Source: Streptomyces sp. MA5143a | GTDB taxonomy: Bacteria > Actinomycetota > Actinomycetes > Streptomycetales > Streptomycetaceae | Assembly: GCF_900290235.1 (NCBI RefSeq) | Contig: NZ_OLMK01000087.1 | Location: forward strand, 29,783 to 93,782 | Length of the DNA: 64,000 bases | Reading direction: 5' to 3' | Shown here: piece by piece, positions 42,662 through 50,428 of the stretch | How the letters are laid out: every line of letters begins with the position of its first letter | Numbering within the stretch: position 1 is the stretch's first letter | Notes under the pieces: generated by a model | What the model saw: the letters and a program-made list of their open reading frames with translations, nothing else | Told to the model about the DNA's origin: nothing | Databases searched by the model: none | Program-made: the position numbers and the translations under genes

Positions 42662-43966
42662 TCAGTGGCCGGAAACAGTCAGGTCCGCCCTGCGGGGCGT
42701 GGCGAAGCCCTCCAGGTCCGCGCGGGTCAGTCCGGTCGCACCGGACACCTCGTCGATGTCGAGGGCGCCGCAGTCGAGGCCGCGCAGCAGATAGCCGCTG
42801 AGGGCCTTGGCGGTGGCGGGCTCGTCCATGACGTCGCCGCCGGCGCGGTTCGCGTAACGGGAGAGGCGGGCGGCGGCCTGCTCGTAGCCCTCGCGGTAGA
42901 AGGCGAAGACGGCCGCGTAGCGGGTCGGGAGGTGCCCGGGATGCATGTCCCAGCCCTGGTAGTAGGCGCGGGCCAGCGCGCGGCGGGTGAGGCCGTAGTG
43001 GAGGCGCCAGGCGTCGTGGACCTGTTCGCTCGGACCGACCGGAAGGACGTTCGTCGAACCGTCCGAGACGCGGACGCCGGTGCCCGCCGCGGCGACCTGC
43101 ATGATCGCCTTGGCGTGGTCGGCGGCCGGGTGGTCGCCGGCCTGGTGGGCGGCGGAGACCCCGAGGCAGGCGCTGTAGTCGAAGGTGCCGTAGTGCAGTC
43201 CGGTGGCGCGGCCCTCGGCGGCGCCGATCATGCGGGCGACGGTGGCGGTGCCGTCGGCGGCGAGGATGGCCTGGCTGGTCTCGATCTGGATCTCGAAGCC
43301 GATCCGGCCGGAAGCGAGACCGCGCGCCTTCTCGAAGGCCTCCAGCAGGCGGACCATGGCGGTGACCTGCTCCGGGTACGTCACCTTGGGCAGGGTCAGG
43401 ACGAGCCCGTCGGGCAGGCCGCCGGCCTCCAGCAGGCCGGTGAGGAAGATGTCGAGGGTGCGGATGCCCCGGTCGCGCACCGGTGCCTCCATGCACTTCA
43501 TGCGGATGCCCATGTACGGGGCGGCCGTGCCGTTCGCGTACGCCTGCCCGATCAGCCGGGCGGCGCGGGCGGCGGCCTCGTCCTCCTCTGCGTCCGGGCG
43601 CGGCCCGTAGCCGTCCTCGAAGTCGACGCGGAGGTCCTCGATCGGTTCGCGTTCCAGCTTGGCGCGGACGCGGTCGTACACGGGGCCGGCGAGGTGGTCG
43701 GGGAGGCCGAGGACGGCGGCGAGGGACGCGGCGTCGGGGGCGTGCGCGTCGAGGGTGGCGAGGGCCCGGTCGCCCCAGGTGCGGAGGGTGTCGGCGGCGA
43801 ACGCGTCGCCGGGGACGTAGACGGTGTGCACCGGCTGGCGGGTGCCGGGGTCGCCGGGGTAGCGGCGCTCCAGTTCCGCGTCGACGGGAGCGAGGGAGGC
43901 GCTGATCTCCTCGCTGACGGCGCCCACGAGACTCGTCGCCACGTTCTCCTGCCGACCCTGCCCCAT
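42662..43966 (-). CDS. CitE/HpcH-type aldolase-like protein (DUF6986-like)
   Basis: The 434 residues match a group of large actinobacterial proteins related to citrate-lyase/malyl-CoA aldolases. DLRVDFEDGYGPRP holds acidic metal-site candidates, MGIRMKCMEAPVRDRGIRTLDIFLTG and LTLPKVTYPEQVTAMVRLLEAFEKARGL follow, FEIQIETSQAI holds a Glu that could bind the metal, and GTFDYSACLGVS is typical of the fold. The reaction is probably a C-C bond cleavage or condensation, with the substrate unknown. The ATG at 43966 has GGAGG 5 bases upstream, better than the ATG at 44008. Confidence 0.78.
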   Translation of the reverse strand: MGQGRQENVATSLVGAVSEEISASLAPVDAELERRYPGDPGTRQPVHTVYVPGDAFAADTLRTWGDRALATLDAHAPDAASLAAVLGLPDHLAGPVYDRVRAKLEREPIEDLRVDFEDGYGPRPDAEEDEAAARAARLIGQAYANGTAAPYMGIRMKCMEAPVRDRGIRTLDIFLTGLLEAGGLPDGLVLTLPKVTYPEQVTAMVRLLEAFEKARGLASGRIGFEIQIETSQAILAADGTATVARMIGAAEGRATGLHYGTFDYSACLGVSAAHQAGDHPAADHAKAIMQVAAAGTGVRVSDGSTNVLPVGPSEQVHDAWRLHYGLTRRALARAYYQGWDMHPGHLPTRYAAVFAFYREGYEQAAARLSRYANRAGGDVMDEPATAKALSGYLLRGLDCGALDIDEVSGATGLTRADLEGFATPRRADLTVSGH

Positions 43967-44154
43967 TCCGACCTCCACCTTCCGCTCTACGGAATCAGCA
44001 ATCCGCATGACGAAGCTAATCGGGGATCTTGACCCGGGTCAACACCGTCCCGGCGTGGGATTCCCCATGCTTCCCCCTGGTCACCGCTATCCCACCGCCT
44101 TCTTCCGTATTCATTCGGCAAGCTTCATCCTGACTCCCAAGGGGAGGAGATCGC

Positions 44155-45060
44155 GTGCCGAACGAGGCCGGAGTGACACGCCGCCAAGGACTCAAGTCCG
44201 CGGCGGTGGCCGCCATCGCCGCACCATTGCTCACCACGGCGGGCTCCACACAGCCCGCTGCCGCCGGCGAGTACGCGGGCGCGCTGAACGTCATGACGTT
44301 CAATGTGCGCTTCGCGACCGTCGTCGACGAGACGCCCCGCTGGACGGCCCGCCGTCCGGTGATGCGGGCGTTGCTGCGCCGCGAGCGGCCCCACCTCATC
44401 GGCACCCAGGAGGGCCTCTACCAGCAGCTGCGCATGATCGAGAAGGATCTCGGCGGGCACTACGACTGGATCGGCACCGGCCGTGGGGGTGGCAGCAAGG
44501 ACGAGTTCATGGCGATCTTCTACGACACCCGCCGACTGGAACCGATCGAGTTCGACCACTTCTGGTTGTCGGACACCCCGTACACGATCGCGTCCAACAC
44601 CTGGGGCGCGGACTGGCTGCGCATGGTGACCTGGGTCCGTTTCGCCGATCTCGCCGACGGGGGACGGGAGTTCTACGCCCTGAACACCCATCTGGACAGT
44701 GTCAGCCAGTACGCCCGCGAGCGGTCCGTGGGGCTCATCGGCAAGACGATCGCCGGGTGGGACCGGTCGTTGCCGGTCGTCGTCACCGGTGACTTCAACG
44801 CGGCCGCCCACGACAACCGGGTGTACGACGGGATGCTGGACATCGGCCTCGTGGACGCCTGGGACGCGGCGGGCTCGCGCAGCGAGGCATACGGCACCTA
44901 CCACGGCTACAAGGGGCTCAGACCGGGTGGGCGGCGGATCGACTGGATCCTCACCTCGCCCGGCGTCACCGCCAACTGGGCCGCGATGAACACCTTTTCG
45001 ATGGACGGGCTGTACCCGAGCGACCATCTGCCGGTACAGGCCTCACTGACCCTGGGATGA
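44155..45060 (+). CDS. Tat-exported endonuclease/exonuclease/phosphatase-family protein
   Basis: The 301 residues begin with a twin-arginine signal (TRRQGLKSAAVAAIAAPLLTTAG). The EEP catalytic core follows: ALNVMTFNVRF, GTQEGLYQQL (metal Glu), ALNTHLDSVSQ, VTGDFNAAAHD (Asp/Asn) and LYPSDHLPVQA (catalytic Asp-His). The family hydrolyses phosphodiester or phosphomonoester bonds; no lipid or nucleic-acid preference is visible. The GTG has GGGGAGGAG 5-6 bases upstream. It converges on etfA with a strong hairpin between them. Confidence 0.88.
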   Translation: MPNEAGVTRRQGLKSAAVAAIAAPLLTTAGSTQPAAAGEYAGALNVMTFNVRFATVVDETPRWTARRPVMRALLRRERPHLIGTQEGLYQQLRMIEKDLGGHYDWIGTGRGGGSKDEFMAIFYDTRRLEPIEFDHFWLSDTPYTIASNTWGADWLRMVTWVRFADLADGGREFYALNTHLDSVSQYARERSVGLIGKTIAGWDRSLPVVVTGDFNAAAHDNRVYDGMLDIGLVDAWDAAGSRSEAYGTYHGYKGLRPGGRRIDWILTSPGVTANWAAMNTFSMDGLYPSDHLPVQASLTLG

Positions 45061-45064
45061 GCGA

Positions 45065-45099
45065 AGGCCCCCGCGACCGTCGTACGGTCGCGGGGGCCT
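45065..45099. terminator. 15-bp perfect bidirectional hairpin terminator
   Basis: AGGCCCCCGCGACCG pairs with its complement at 45085-45099 around a five-base loop. It lies between the convergent phosphatase and etfA genes, 4 bases after the first stop, and can serve both transcripts. Confidence 0.85.
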
Positions 45100-45115
45100 G
45101 TCAGCGCCGGGAGGC

Positions 45116-46078
45116 TCAGCCCTTGCGGACCTTGATCTCCTCGGTGAGCTGCGGGACGACGTCGAAGAGGTCGCCGACGACGCCGTAGTCGACGAGGTCG
45201 AAGATCGGGGCCTCGGCGTCCTTGTTGATCGCGACGATGGTCTTCGAGGTCTGCATACCGGCACGGTGCTGGATCGCGCCGGAGATGCCGGAGGCGATGT
45301 ACAGCTGCGGGGAGACGGACTTGCCGGTCTGGCCGACCTGGTTGGTGTGCGGGTACCAGCCGGCGTCCACCGCGGCACGCGAGGCGCCGACGGCCGCGCC
45401 GAGGGAGTCGGCGAGGGACTCGATCAGCGCGAAGTTCTCCGCGCCGTTGACGCCACGGCCACCGGAGACCACGATCGCGGCCTCGGTCAGCTCCGGACGT
45501 CCGGTCGACTCACGCGGGGTACGGCCGGTGACCTTGGTGCCGGTGGCCTGCGCGGAGAAGGTGACGTCCAGCGCCTCGACGGCGCCGGCGGCCGGAGCGG
45601 CCTCGACTGCGGCCGAGTTGGGCTTGACCGTGATGACCGGGGTGCCCTTGGAGACACGGGACTTGGTGGTGAAGGACGCGGCGAACACCGACTGCGTCGC
45701 GACCGGACCCTCGTCGGAGGCCTCCAGGTCGACGGCGTCGGTGATGATGCCCGAGCCGATGCGCAGCGCGAGGCGGGCGGCGATCTCCTTGCCCTCGGCG
45801 GAGGAGGGGACCAGCACGGCGGCCGGGGAGACGGCGGCGACGGCGGCCTGGAGGGCGTCGACCTTCGGGACGACCAGGTAGTCGGCGTACTCGGCGGCGT
45901 CGTGCGTGAGGACCTTGACCGCGCCGTGCTCGGCGAGCGTGGCGGCGGTGTCGGCGGCACCGGCACCCAGCGCGACCGCGACGGGCTCACCGACACGGCG
46001 GGCCAGGGTCAGCAGCTCCAGGGTGGGCTTGCGGACGGCACCGTCCACGTGGTCGACGTAGACGAGAACTTCAGCCAT
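45116..46078 (-). CDS. etfA: Electron transfer flavoprotein alpha subunit
   Basis: The 320 residues show the C-terminal FAD-binding domain of ETF alpha: VVSGGRGVNGAENFALIESLADSLGAAVGASRAAVDAGWYPHTNQVGQTGKSVSPQLYIASGISGAIQHRAGMQTSKTIVAINKD, with the conserved Arg, Gln-Val-Gly-Gln-Thr and the ISGAIQH stretch. The partner beta subunit is encoded 96 bases upstream on the same strand, in the usual order B then A. The dimer takes electrons from acyl-CoA dehydrogenases to the membrane quinone pool. AGGAG precedes the ATG. Confidence 0.96.
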   Translation of the reverse strand: MAEVLVYVDHVDGAVRKPTLELLTLARRVGEPVAVALGAGAADTAATLAEHGAVKVLTHDAAEYADYLVVPKVDALQAAVAAVSPAAVLVPSSAEGKEIAARLALRIGSGIITDAVDLEASDEGPVATQSVFAASFTTKSRVSKGTPVITVKPNSAAVEAAPAAGAVEALDVTFSAQATGTKVTGRTPRESTGRPELTEAAIVVSGGRGVNGAENFALIESLADSLGAAVGASRAAVDAGWYPHTNQVGQTGKSVSPQLYIASGISGAIQHRAGMQTSKTIVAINKDAEAPIFDLVDYGVVGDLFDVVPQLTEEIKVRKG

Positions 46079-46174
46079 GGGAATGGTTCTCCTAGCGGAA
46101 TTACGAAGTCTGAGGGGGCGTAAGGGAGTTGGGCTCGGCCGGGCCGCAGGGGGCCGGGCCGGGCCGCGGGGGCC

Positions 46175-46960
46175 TTAGATGAACTTCTGGCCCGCGAGGA
46201 ACTCAGCGAGCTGCTTGCCGCCCTCGCCCTCGTCCTTCACGATCGTGCCGGCGGTGCGCGCGGGACGCTCGGCCGCGGAGTCGACGGCCGTCCAGGCGCC
46301 CTCCAGACCGACCTCCTCGGCCTCCAGGTCGAGGTCGGACAGGTCCCAGGACTGCACCGGCTTCTTCTTCGCCGCCATGATGCCCTTGAACGACGGGTAA
46401 CGGGCCTCGCCCGACTGGTCGGTCACGGAGACCACGGCCGGCAGGGACGCCTGAAGCTGCTCCGAGGCGGCGTCGCCGTCACGACGACCCGTGACCACAC
46501 CGTCCTCGACGGACACCTCGGACAGCAGGGTCACCTGCGGCACGCCCAGACGCTCGGCCAGCAGGGCCGGGACGACGCCCATGGTGCCGTCGGTGGAGGC
46601 CATGCCGGAGATCACCAGGTCGTAGCCGGCCTTCTCGATCGCCTTGGCCAGCACCAGGGAGGTGCCGATGGCGTCGGTGCCGTGCAGGTCGTCGTCCTCG
46701 ACGTGGATCGCCTTGTCCGCGCCCATCGACAGCGCCTTGCGCAGCGCGTCCTTGGCGTCCTCGGGCCCCACGGTCAGCACGGTGATCTCGGCGTCGTCGG
46801 CGTCCTCGGCGATCTGCAGCGCCTGCTCGACGGCGTACTCGTCCAGCTCGGAGAGCAGACCGTCCACGTCGTCACGGTCGACGGTCAGGTCATCGGCGAA
46901 GTGCCGGTCGCCAGTGGCGTCGGGCACGTACTTCACAGTGACAACGATCCTCAAGCTCAC
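46175..46960 (-). CDS. etfB: Electron transfer flavoprotein beta subunit
   Basis: The 261 residues are typical ETF beta: RIVVTVKYVPDATGDRHFADDL, EYAVEQALQIAEDADDAEITVLTVGPEDAKDALRKALSMGADKAIHV and the AMP-binding motif region VISGMASTDGTMGVVPALLAERLGVPQVTLLSEV. With EtfA it forms the FAD/AMP heterodimer. The GTG start has AGGAG 7-8 bases upstream. A -10-like TAATAT lies on this strand at 47066-47071, giving a leader of about 100 bases, which includes the hairpin at 46992-47012. Confidence 0.95.
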   Translation of the reverse strand: MSLRIVVTVKYVPDATGDRHFADDLTVDRDDVDGLLSELDEYAVEQALQIAEDADDAEITVLTVGPEDAKDALRKALSMGADKAIHVEDDDLHGTDAIGTSLVLAKAIEKAGYDLVISGMASTDGTMGVVPALLAERLGVPQVTLLSEVSVEDGVVTGRRDGDAASEQLQASLPAVVSVTDQSGEARYPSFKGIMAAKKKPVQSWDLSDLDLEAEEVGLEGAWTAVDSAAERPARTAGTIVKDEGEGGKQLAEFLAGQKFI

Positions 46961-46991
46961 GCCGGCTCTCCTACTGCATCGTCATTTCTGG

Positions 46992-47012
46992 GCTGCCTGC
47001 TATGGAGGCAGC
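46992..47012 (-). promoter_or_regulatory. Hairpin in the etfB leader
   Basis: GCTGCCT and AGGCAGC form a perfect seven-base stem around a seven-base loop. It lies 31 bases before the etfB start codon, within the predicted leader RNA. Upstream, at 47118-47125, AAGCGCTT within a larger imperfect repeat may be an operator. Confidence 0.4.
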
Positions 47013-47204
47013 ATAGGCGCCTGAAGCGGCCGATCCCGATCGGGGCGACCTGCGCTCCGGTCGGAATATTACTCGCCAGTACGACGCCTACCGTCCCGCA
47101 TCTCATCCCCGCTAAGCAAGCGCTTTGAACTGTGAGGTAGGCAACCCTGCGTAATCGGCCGGGAATCCGGCGGGAAACGTCGTGCCCCCGTTCGCCCGCG
47201 CGGA

Positions 47205-47714
47205 TCAGTCGCGCAGGCCGCTGAAGCGTCCCTGGTGGTAGAGCAGTGGCCGCCCCGCACCGGAGGGGTCGCCGAGGACGACCTCGGCGAGGACGATGCG
47301 GTGGTCGCCCGCCGGGACCCGGGCCACCACCCGGCACACCAGCCAGGCGAGCACGTCGTCGAGAACGGGAACCTCTTCGGGGCCGCTACGCCATTCGGTG
47401 GGCGCCCCGAAGCGGTCGGCGCCGCTGCGGGCGAAGGTGGCGGCCAGCTCCTGCTGGTGCTCGCCGAGTATGTGCACGCCCACGTACTCCGCCTCGGCGA
47501 TCGCGGGCCAGCTGGAGGCGCCGGTGCCTATGCCGAAGGAGAGCATCGGCGGCTCGGCGGAGACCGAGGTGAGGGAGGTGGCGGTGAAGCCGACCGGGCC
47601 CGCGAGGCCCTGGGCGGTGATCACGGCGACTCCGGCGGCGTGCCGCCGGAACACGGAGCGCAGGAGGTCGGGGGAGGCGAGCCGGGGGGAACCGAGGCCG
47701 GAGGTGGCCGTCAT
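47205..47714 (-). CDS. Flavin reductase-like (FMN-binding) protein
   Basis: The 169 residues match the flavin-reductase/HpaC fold: VFRRHAAGVAVITAQGLAGPVGFTATSLTSVSAEPPMLSFGIGTGASSW, ILGEHQQELAATFARSGADRF and the FMN-binding GDHRIVLAEVVLGD. Such enzymes give reduced flavin to monooxygenases, using NADH or NADPH. AAGGA lies 9 bases upstream of the ATG at 47714. It reads in the same direction as etfB but is separated by 244 bases, so it is probably independent. Confidence 0.88.
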   Translation of the reverse strand: MTATSGLGSPRLASPDLLRSVFRRHAAGVAVITAQGLAGPVGFTATSLTSVSAEPPMLSFGIGTGASSWPAIAEAEYVGVHILGEHQQELAATFARSGADRFGAPTEWRSGPEEVPVLDDVLAWLVCRVVARVPAGDHRIVLAEVVLGDPSGAGRPLLYHQGRFSGLRD

Positions 47715-47919
47715 GGGTGATGTCCTTCGGGTGGGGTCGACGAGCGGGGTCCGTGGCTGCTCAACAGCCCGGACAGCGCGAACTCGCCGTGCGGACCAGG
47801 TCCACATGGACACGCTCGAAGAGAAGGAGTTCCCGGGGCATGCCGTCAGGTTGACGATACGTGACGCGTACAGTCAAGCGCGTCCCGTCATCCGGAAGGT
47901 GCGTCACGGGCCACTCCTC

Positions 47920-48333
47920 TCACACGGCTTCGCCGAGCGCGGCGATCACATCCGCCTTGCGCGGCTGCCCCGCGGCACGCCGTACGACCCGGCCGTCCGC
48001 GTCGAGGACGAACACGGTCGGAGTCTTGAGGATGTCGAGCCGGCGGACCAGGTCGAGGTGTTGCTCGGCGTCGATCTCCACATGGGCGACGCCCGGGACC
48101 ATCGCGGCGACCTCGGCGAGCACCCTGCGGGTGGCCCGGCAGGGGGCGCAGAAGGCGCTGGAGAACTGCAGGAGCGTGGCCCGTTCGCCGAGCGCCTCCC
48201 CCAACTCGGCGGCGTCGAGCCGCTTCTCGCCGTCCCGCACGCGCACTCCGACCCTCCCGCTCCGCCGCCGTTGCAGCACTCCGTAGGTGCTCGCCGCGGC
48301 AAGCACCAGTACGCACACCACCAGTCCGGTCAC
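47920..48333 (-). CDS. Membrane-anchored thioredoxin-like protein
   Basis: The 137 residues start with a membrane segment (TGLVVCVLVLAAASTYGVLQRRR). A thioredoxin domain follows with ATLLQFSSAFCAPCRATRRVLAEVA (active-site CAPC), HVEIDAEQHLDLVRRLDILKTPTVFVLDADGRVV and the cis-Pro in KTPTVF. It probably works outside or at the membrane face as a thiol reductant. It is divergent from the DUF4395 gene, and the two are often neighbours in streptomycetes. A weak SigR-like GGGAAT-N18-GCT lies upstream at 48370-48344, but the -10 does not match well. Confidence 0.88.
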   Translation of the reverse strand: MTGLVVCVLVLAAASTYGVLQRRRSGRVGVRVRDGEKRLDAAELGEALGERATLLQFSSAFCAPCRATRRVLAEVAAMVPGVAHVEIDAEQHLDLVRRLDILKTPTVFVLDADGRVVRRAAGQPRKADVIAALGEAV

Positions 48334-48408
48334 AGGGTGCTTCAGCGTTCATCAGACTGCAAAGATTCCCGGCTCCTCGAAGAGATTGGCTTGCGGAATG
48401 CTTGACGC

Positions 48409-48825
48409 ATGGACATCGATGTGAGGGGACCGCGTTTCGGCGCGGCCGTGACGGCGGTCGTGCTGGCCGCCGCGCTGATCAGTGGCAGCGCCTGGCTGCT
48501 GGCCTGGCAGACGTTCGCCTTCGCGGTGGGCGGGGCGGGCGGGGTGGGTCGTTCGCCGTACGGCTGGGTCTTCCGCAGGGTGGTCCGGCCGCGGCTCGGG
48601 CCGCCGACGGAGTTCGAGTCGCCGCAGCCGCCGCGGTTCGCCCAGACGGTCGGACTGGTGTTCGCGCTGGTGGGGCTGGCCGGTTTCACGCTGGGCCCGG
48701 AGTGGCTGGGGCTCGCGGCGACGGGGGCGGCTCTCGCGGCGGCGTTCCTCAACGCGGTGTTCGGCTACTGCCTGGGCTGCGAGATGTATCTGCTCGTCCG
48801 GCGGGTGACGGTACGCGCCGGGTGA
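48409..48825 (+). CDS. DUF4395 membrane protein
   Basis: The 138 residues have about four membrane helices, a typical DUF4395 protein. The motif DVRGPRFGAAVTA near the start and the FNAVFGYCLGCEMYL ending are its signatures; the two Cys in CLGC suggest thiol/disulfide chemistry. It is divergent from a membrane thioredoxin, with which it may exchange electrons, which is inference. The ATG has no strong ribosome site. Confidence 0.85.
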   Translation: MDIDVRGPRFGAAVTAVVLAAALISGSAWLLAWQTFAFAVGGAGGVGRSPYGWVFRRVVRPRLGPPTEFESPQPPRFAQTVGLVFALVGLAGFTLGPEWLGLAATGAALAAAFLNAVFGYCLGCEMYLLVRRVTVRAG

Positions 48826-48941
48826 GGACATGAGAAGGTCCGGGAGGGAACCGAAGGGCCGACGTGACGAGAATCTCGCACTTCACCGGCACCAGGGCTG
48901 GCTACTCGTGCGTTCTTGGGGCACGATCTGCGACATGCCGT

Positions 48942-48963
48942 AAACCTACGGCTGCGTAACTTT
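48942..48963. promoter_or_regulatory. Imperfect palindrome upstream of the acyltransferase
   Basis: AAACCTACG and CGTAACTTT flank a GCTG centre, giving outer AAA/TTT and inner TACG/CGTA symmetry. It is similar to sites I remember before fatty-acid and desaturase genes in streptomycetes. It lies 49 bases before the acyltransferase start. Confidence 0.4.
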
Positions 48964-49011
48964 TCCGCCGGGAGCCCCTTTCCCAGGCAGAGAGAAGGGT
49001 CCACTCCGTCC

Positions 49012-49740
49012 ATGGCAGAGCTTGTCTACCGTCCCGCGATCGGTCTCGCCCTCACCCTGTTCAAGGCCTGGGACCTGAAGATCGACTGCAAGGGGTCGGA
49101 GAACATCCCGCGCTCGGGCGGCGCCGTACTGGTGAGCAATCACATCAGCTACCTGGACTTCATCTTCGACGGTCTGGCTGCTCTGCCGCAGAAGCGGCTG
49201 GTCCGCTTCATGGCCAAGGAGTCGGTGTTCCGGCACAAGATCTCCGGCCCACTGATGCGCAACATGCGGCACATCCCGGTGGACCGCGCGCAGGGCGAGG
49301 CGGCCTACGAGCACGCCCTGAACTCGCTGCGCTCCGGGGAGATCGTCGGCGTCTTCCCCGAAGCCACGATCTCGCAGTCGTTCACCCTCAAGAGCTTCAA
49401 GTCGGGTGCCGCCCGGCTGGCCCAGGAGGCCGGTGTCCCGCTGATCCCGATGGCCGTGTGGGGCACCCAGCGGCTGTGGACCAAGGGCCACCCGCGCAAC
49501 TTCAAGCGCAGCCACACCCCGATCACCATCCGGGTGGGCGAGGCGATAGAGGCCTCCAAGGACAAGTACGCCGGCGCGATCACCCGGCAACTGCGCGAGC
49601 GCGTCCAGGAGTTGCTGGAGGCCGCGCAGCGCGCCTACCCGGTGCGCCCCAAGGGCCCGGACGACACCTGGTGGATGCCGGCCCACCTCGGCGGCACGGC
49701 CCCGACCCCGGAGCAGGTCCGCGAGGCCGAGGCCCGCTGA
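49012..49740 (+). CDS. PlsC-type 1-acyl-glycerol-3-phosphate acyltransferase
   Basis: The 242 residues carry the four acyltransferase motifs: VSNHISYLDF (block I, NHxxxxD), KRLVRFMAKESVFRHKISGPLMRNMRHIPVDR (block II), GIVGVFPEATIS (block III) and VPLIPMAVWGTQ (block IV). It transfers an acyl chain to lysophosphatidate in membrane lipid synthesis. The ATG at 49012 (MAELVYRPAIG) is the natural start; the frame reaches farther upstream. The candidate operator is at 48942-48963. Confidence 0.9.
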   Translation: MAELVYRPAIGLALTLFKAWDLKIDCKGSENIPRSGGAVLVSNHISYLDFIFDGLAALPQKRLVRFMAKESVFRHKISGPLMRNMRHIPVDRAQGEAAYEHALNSLRSGEIVGVFPEATISQSFTLKSFKSGAARLAQEAGVPLIPMAVWGTQRLWTKGHPRNFKRSHTPITIRVGEAIEASKDKYAGAITRQLRERVQELLEAAQRAYPVRPKGPDDTWWMPAHLGGTAPTPEQVREAEAR

Positions 49741-49746
49741 TCCCGC

Positions 49747-50340
49747 CTACAGCGCCGCGGGGAGCGTCTCCCAGAGCCGTGTCCGGTCGGGCGCGGCTCT
49801 GAGGGCTGCGACGACGTCGGGGTGCGGCGCCGCGTGGAGGGTCGGATAGTCGCACTCCCCTGCCGCCGGGTCGGGGACCCATGCCAGCCGCTCCCCGGTG
49901 AGGGAGAAGCGGGCGTCCACGCCCGGTTTGTTGCCGCGGGGGTCCTGCCGGTGCCAGCCCCCGTCGAGGCGCACGGCGACCAGACCGTGCACGGCGTGTC
50001 CGTCACCGTCGTCGTGCGCCAGCCGCTGGTAGCACAGGGCCGTCGGGATGTCCTCGGCCCGCAGCAGCGCGGTCAGCGCGTGCGCCTTGGCGTAGCAGAT
50101 CCCGGTGCCCTGCTCCAGGACGTCCGAGGCGCGCCAGGTGACGCGCAGGTCACCGGCGTCCGCCGAGTGCGGGATGGCGTCGCGGACGAACTCGAAGGCC
50201 AGTCGCGCATAGTCATACGAGTCGGCTGAACGCCGGGCCAGCCGTGCGGCGGTCTCCCGCACCACCGGGTGGTGGTGGTCGATGACGTCGTCGGCGGCCA
50301 AATAGGCGGACAGGTCAGGGGTTTCCTGGATCAGCTCCAT
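49747..50340 (-). CDS. Transglutaminase-like protease-fold protein
   Basis: The 197 residues match the transglutaminase-core fold: FEFVRDAIPHSAD, DVLEQGTGICYAKAHALTALLRAEDIPTALCYQRLA (Cys nucleophile in ICYAKA), HAVHGLVAVRLDGGWHRQDPRG (His and Asp). This domain hydrolyses or crosslinks peptides or amides. A strong promoter (TTGACT-N18-TATGCT, 50349-50378) places the transcript start 6-8 bases before the ATG, without a ribosome site, so the mRNA is probably leaderless. Confidence 0.86.
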   Translation of the reverse strand: MELIQETPDLSAYLAADDVIDHHHPVVRETAARLARRSADSYDYARLAFEFVRDAIPHSADAGDLRVTWRASDVLEQGTGICYAKAHALTALLRAEDIPTALCYQRLAHDDGDGHAVHGLVAVRLDGGWHRQDPRGNKPGVDARFSLTGERLAWVPDPAAGECDYPTLHAAPHPDVVAALRAAPDRTRLWETLPAAL

Positions 50341-50348
50341 GCCCGCAG

Positions 50349-50378
50349 AGCATAGAAATACGATCACCCGCGAGTCAA
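50349..50378 (-). promoter_or_regulatory. Promoter TTGACT-N18-TATGCT, leaderless
   Basis: On the minus strand the -35 TTGACT (50378-50373) and the -10 TATGCT (50354-50349) are 18 bases apart. The ATG of the transglutaminase-like gene comes 8 bases after the -10. This is the best-matching vegetative promoter I see in the window. Confidence 0.75.
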
Positions 50379-50428
50379 TACATTTTCGGGCTACCGTATA
50401 TCTATGCAATCCGTTCCGGGGGTGACCC

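Noticed and set aside
48344..48370. SigR-type promoter GGGAAT-N18-GTT before the thioredoxin
   Set aside because: The -35 matches but the -10 reads GCT, so I keep it only as a weak possibility in the gene entry.
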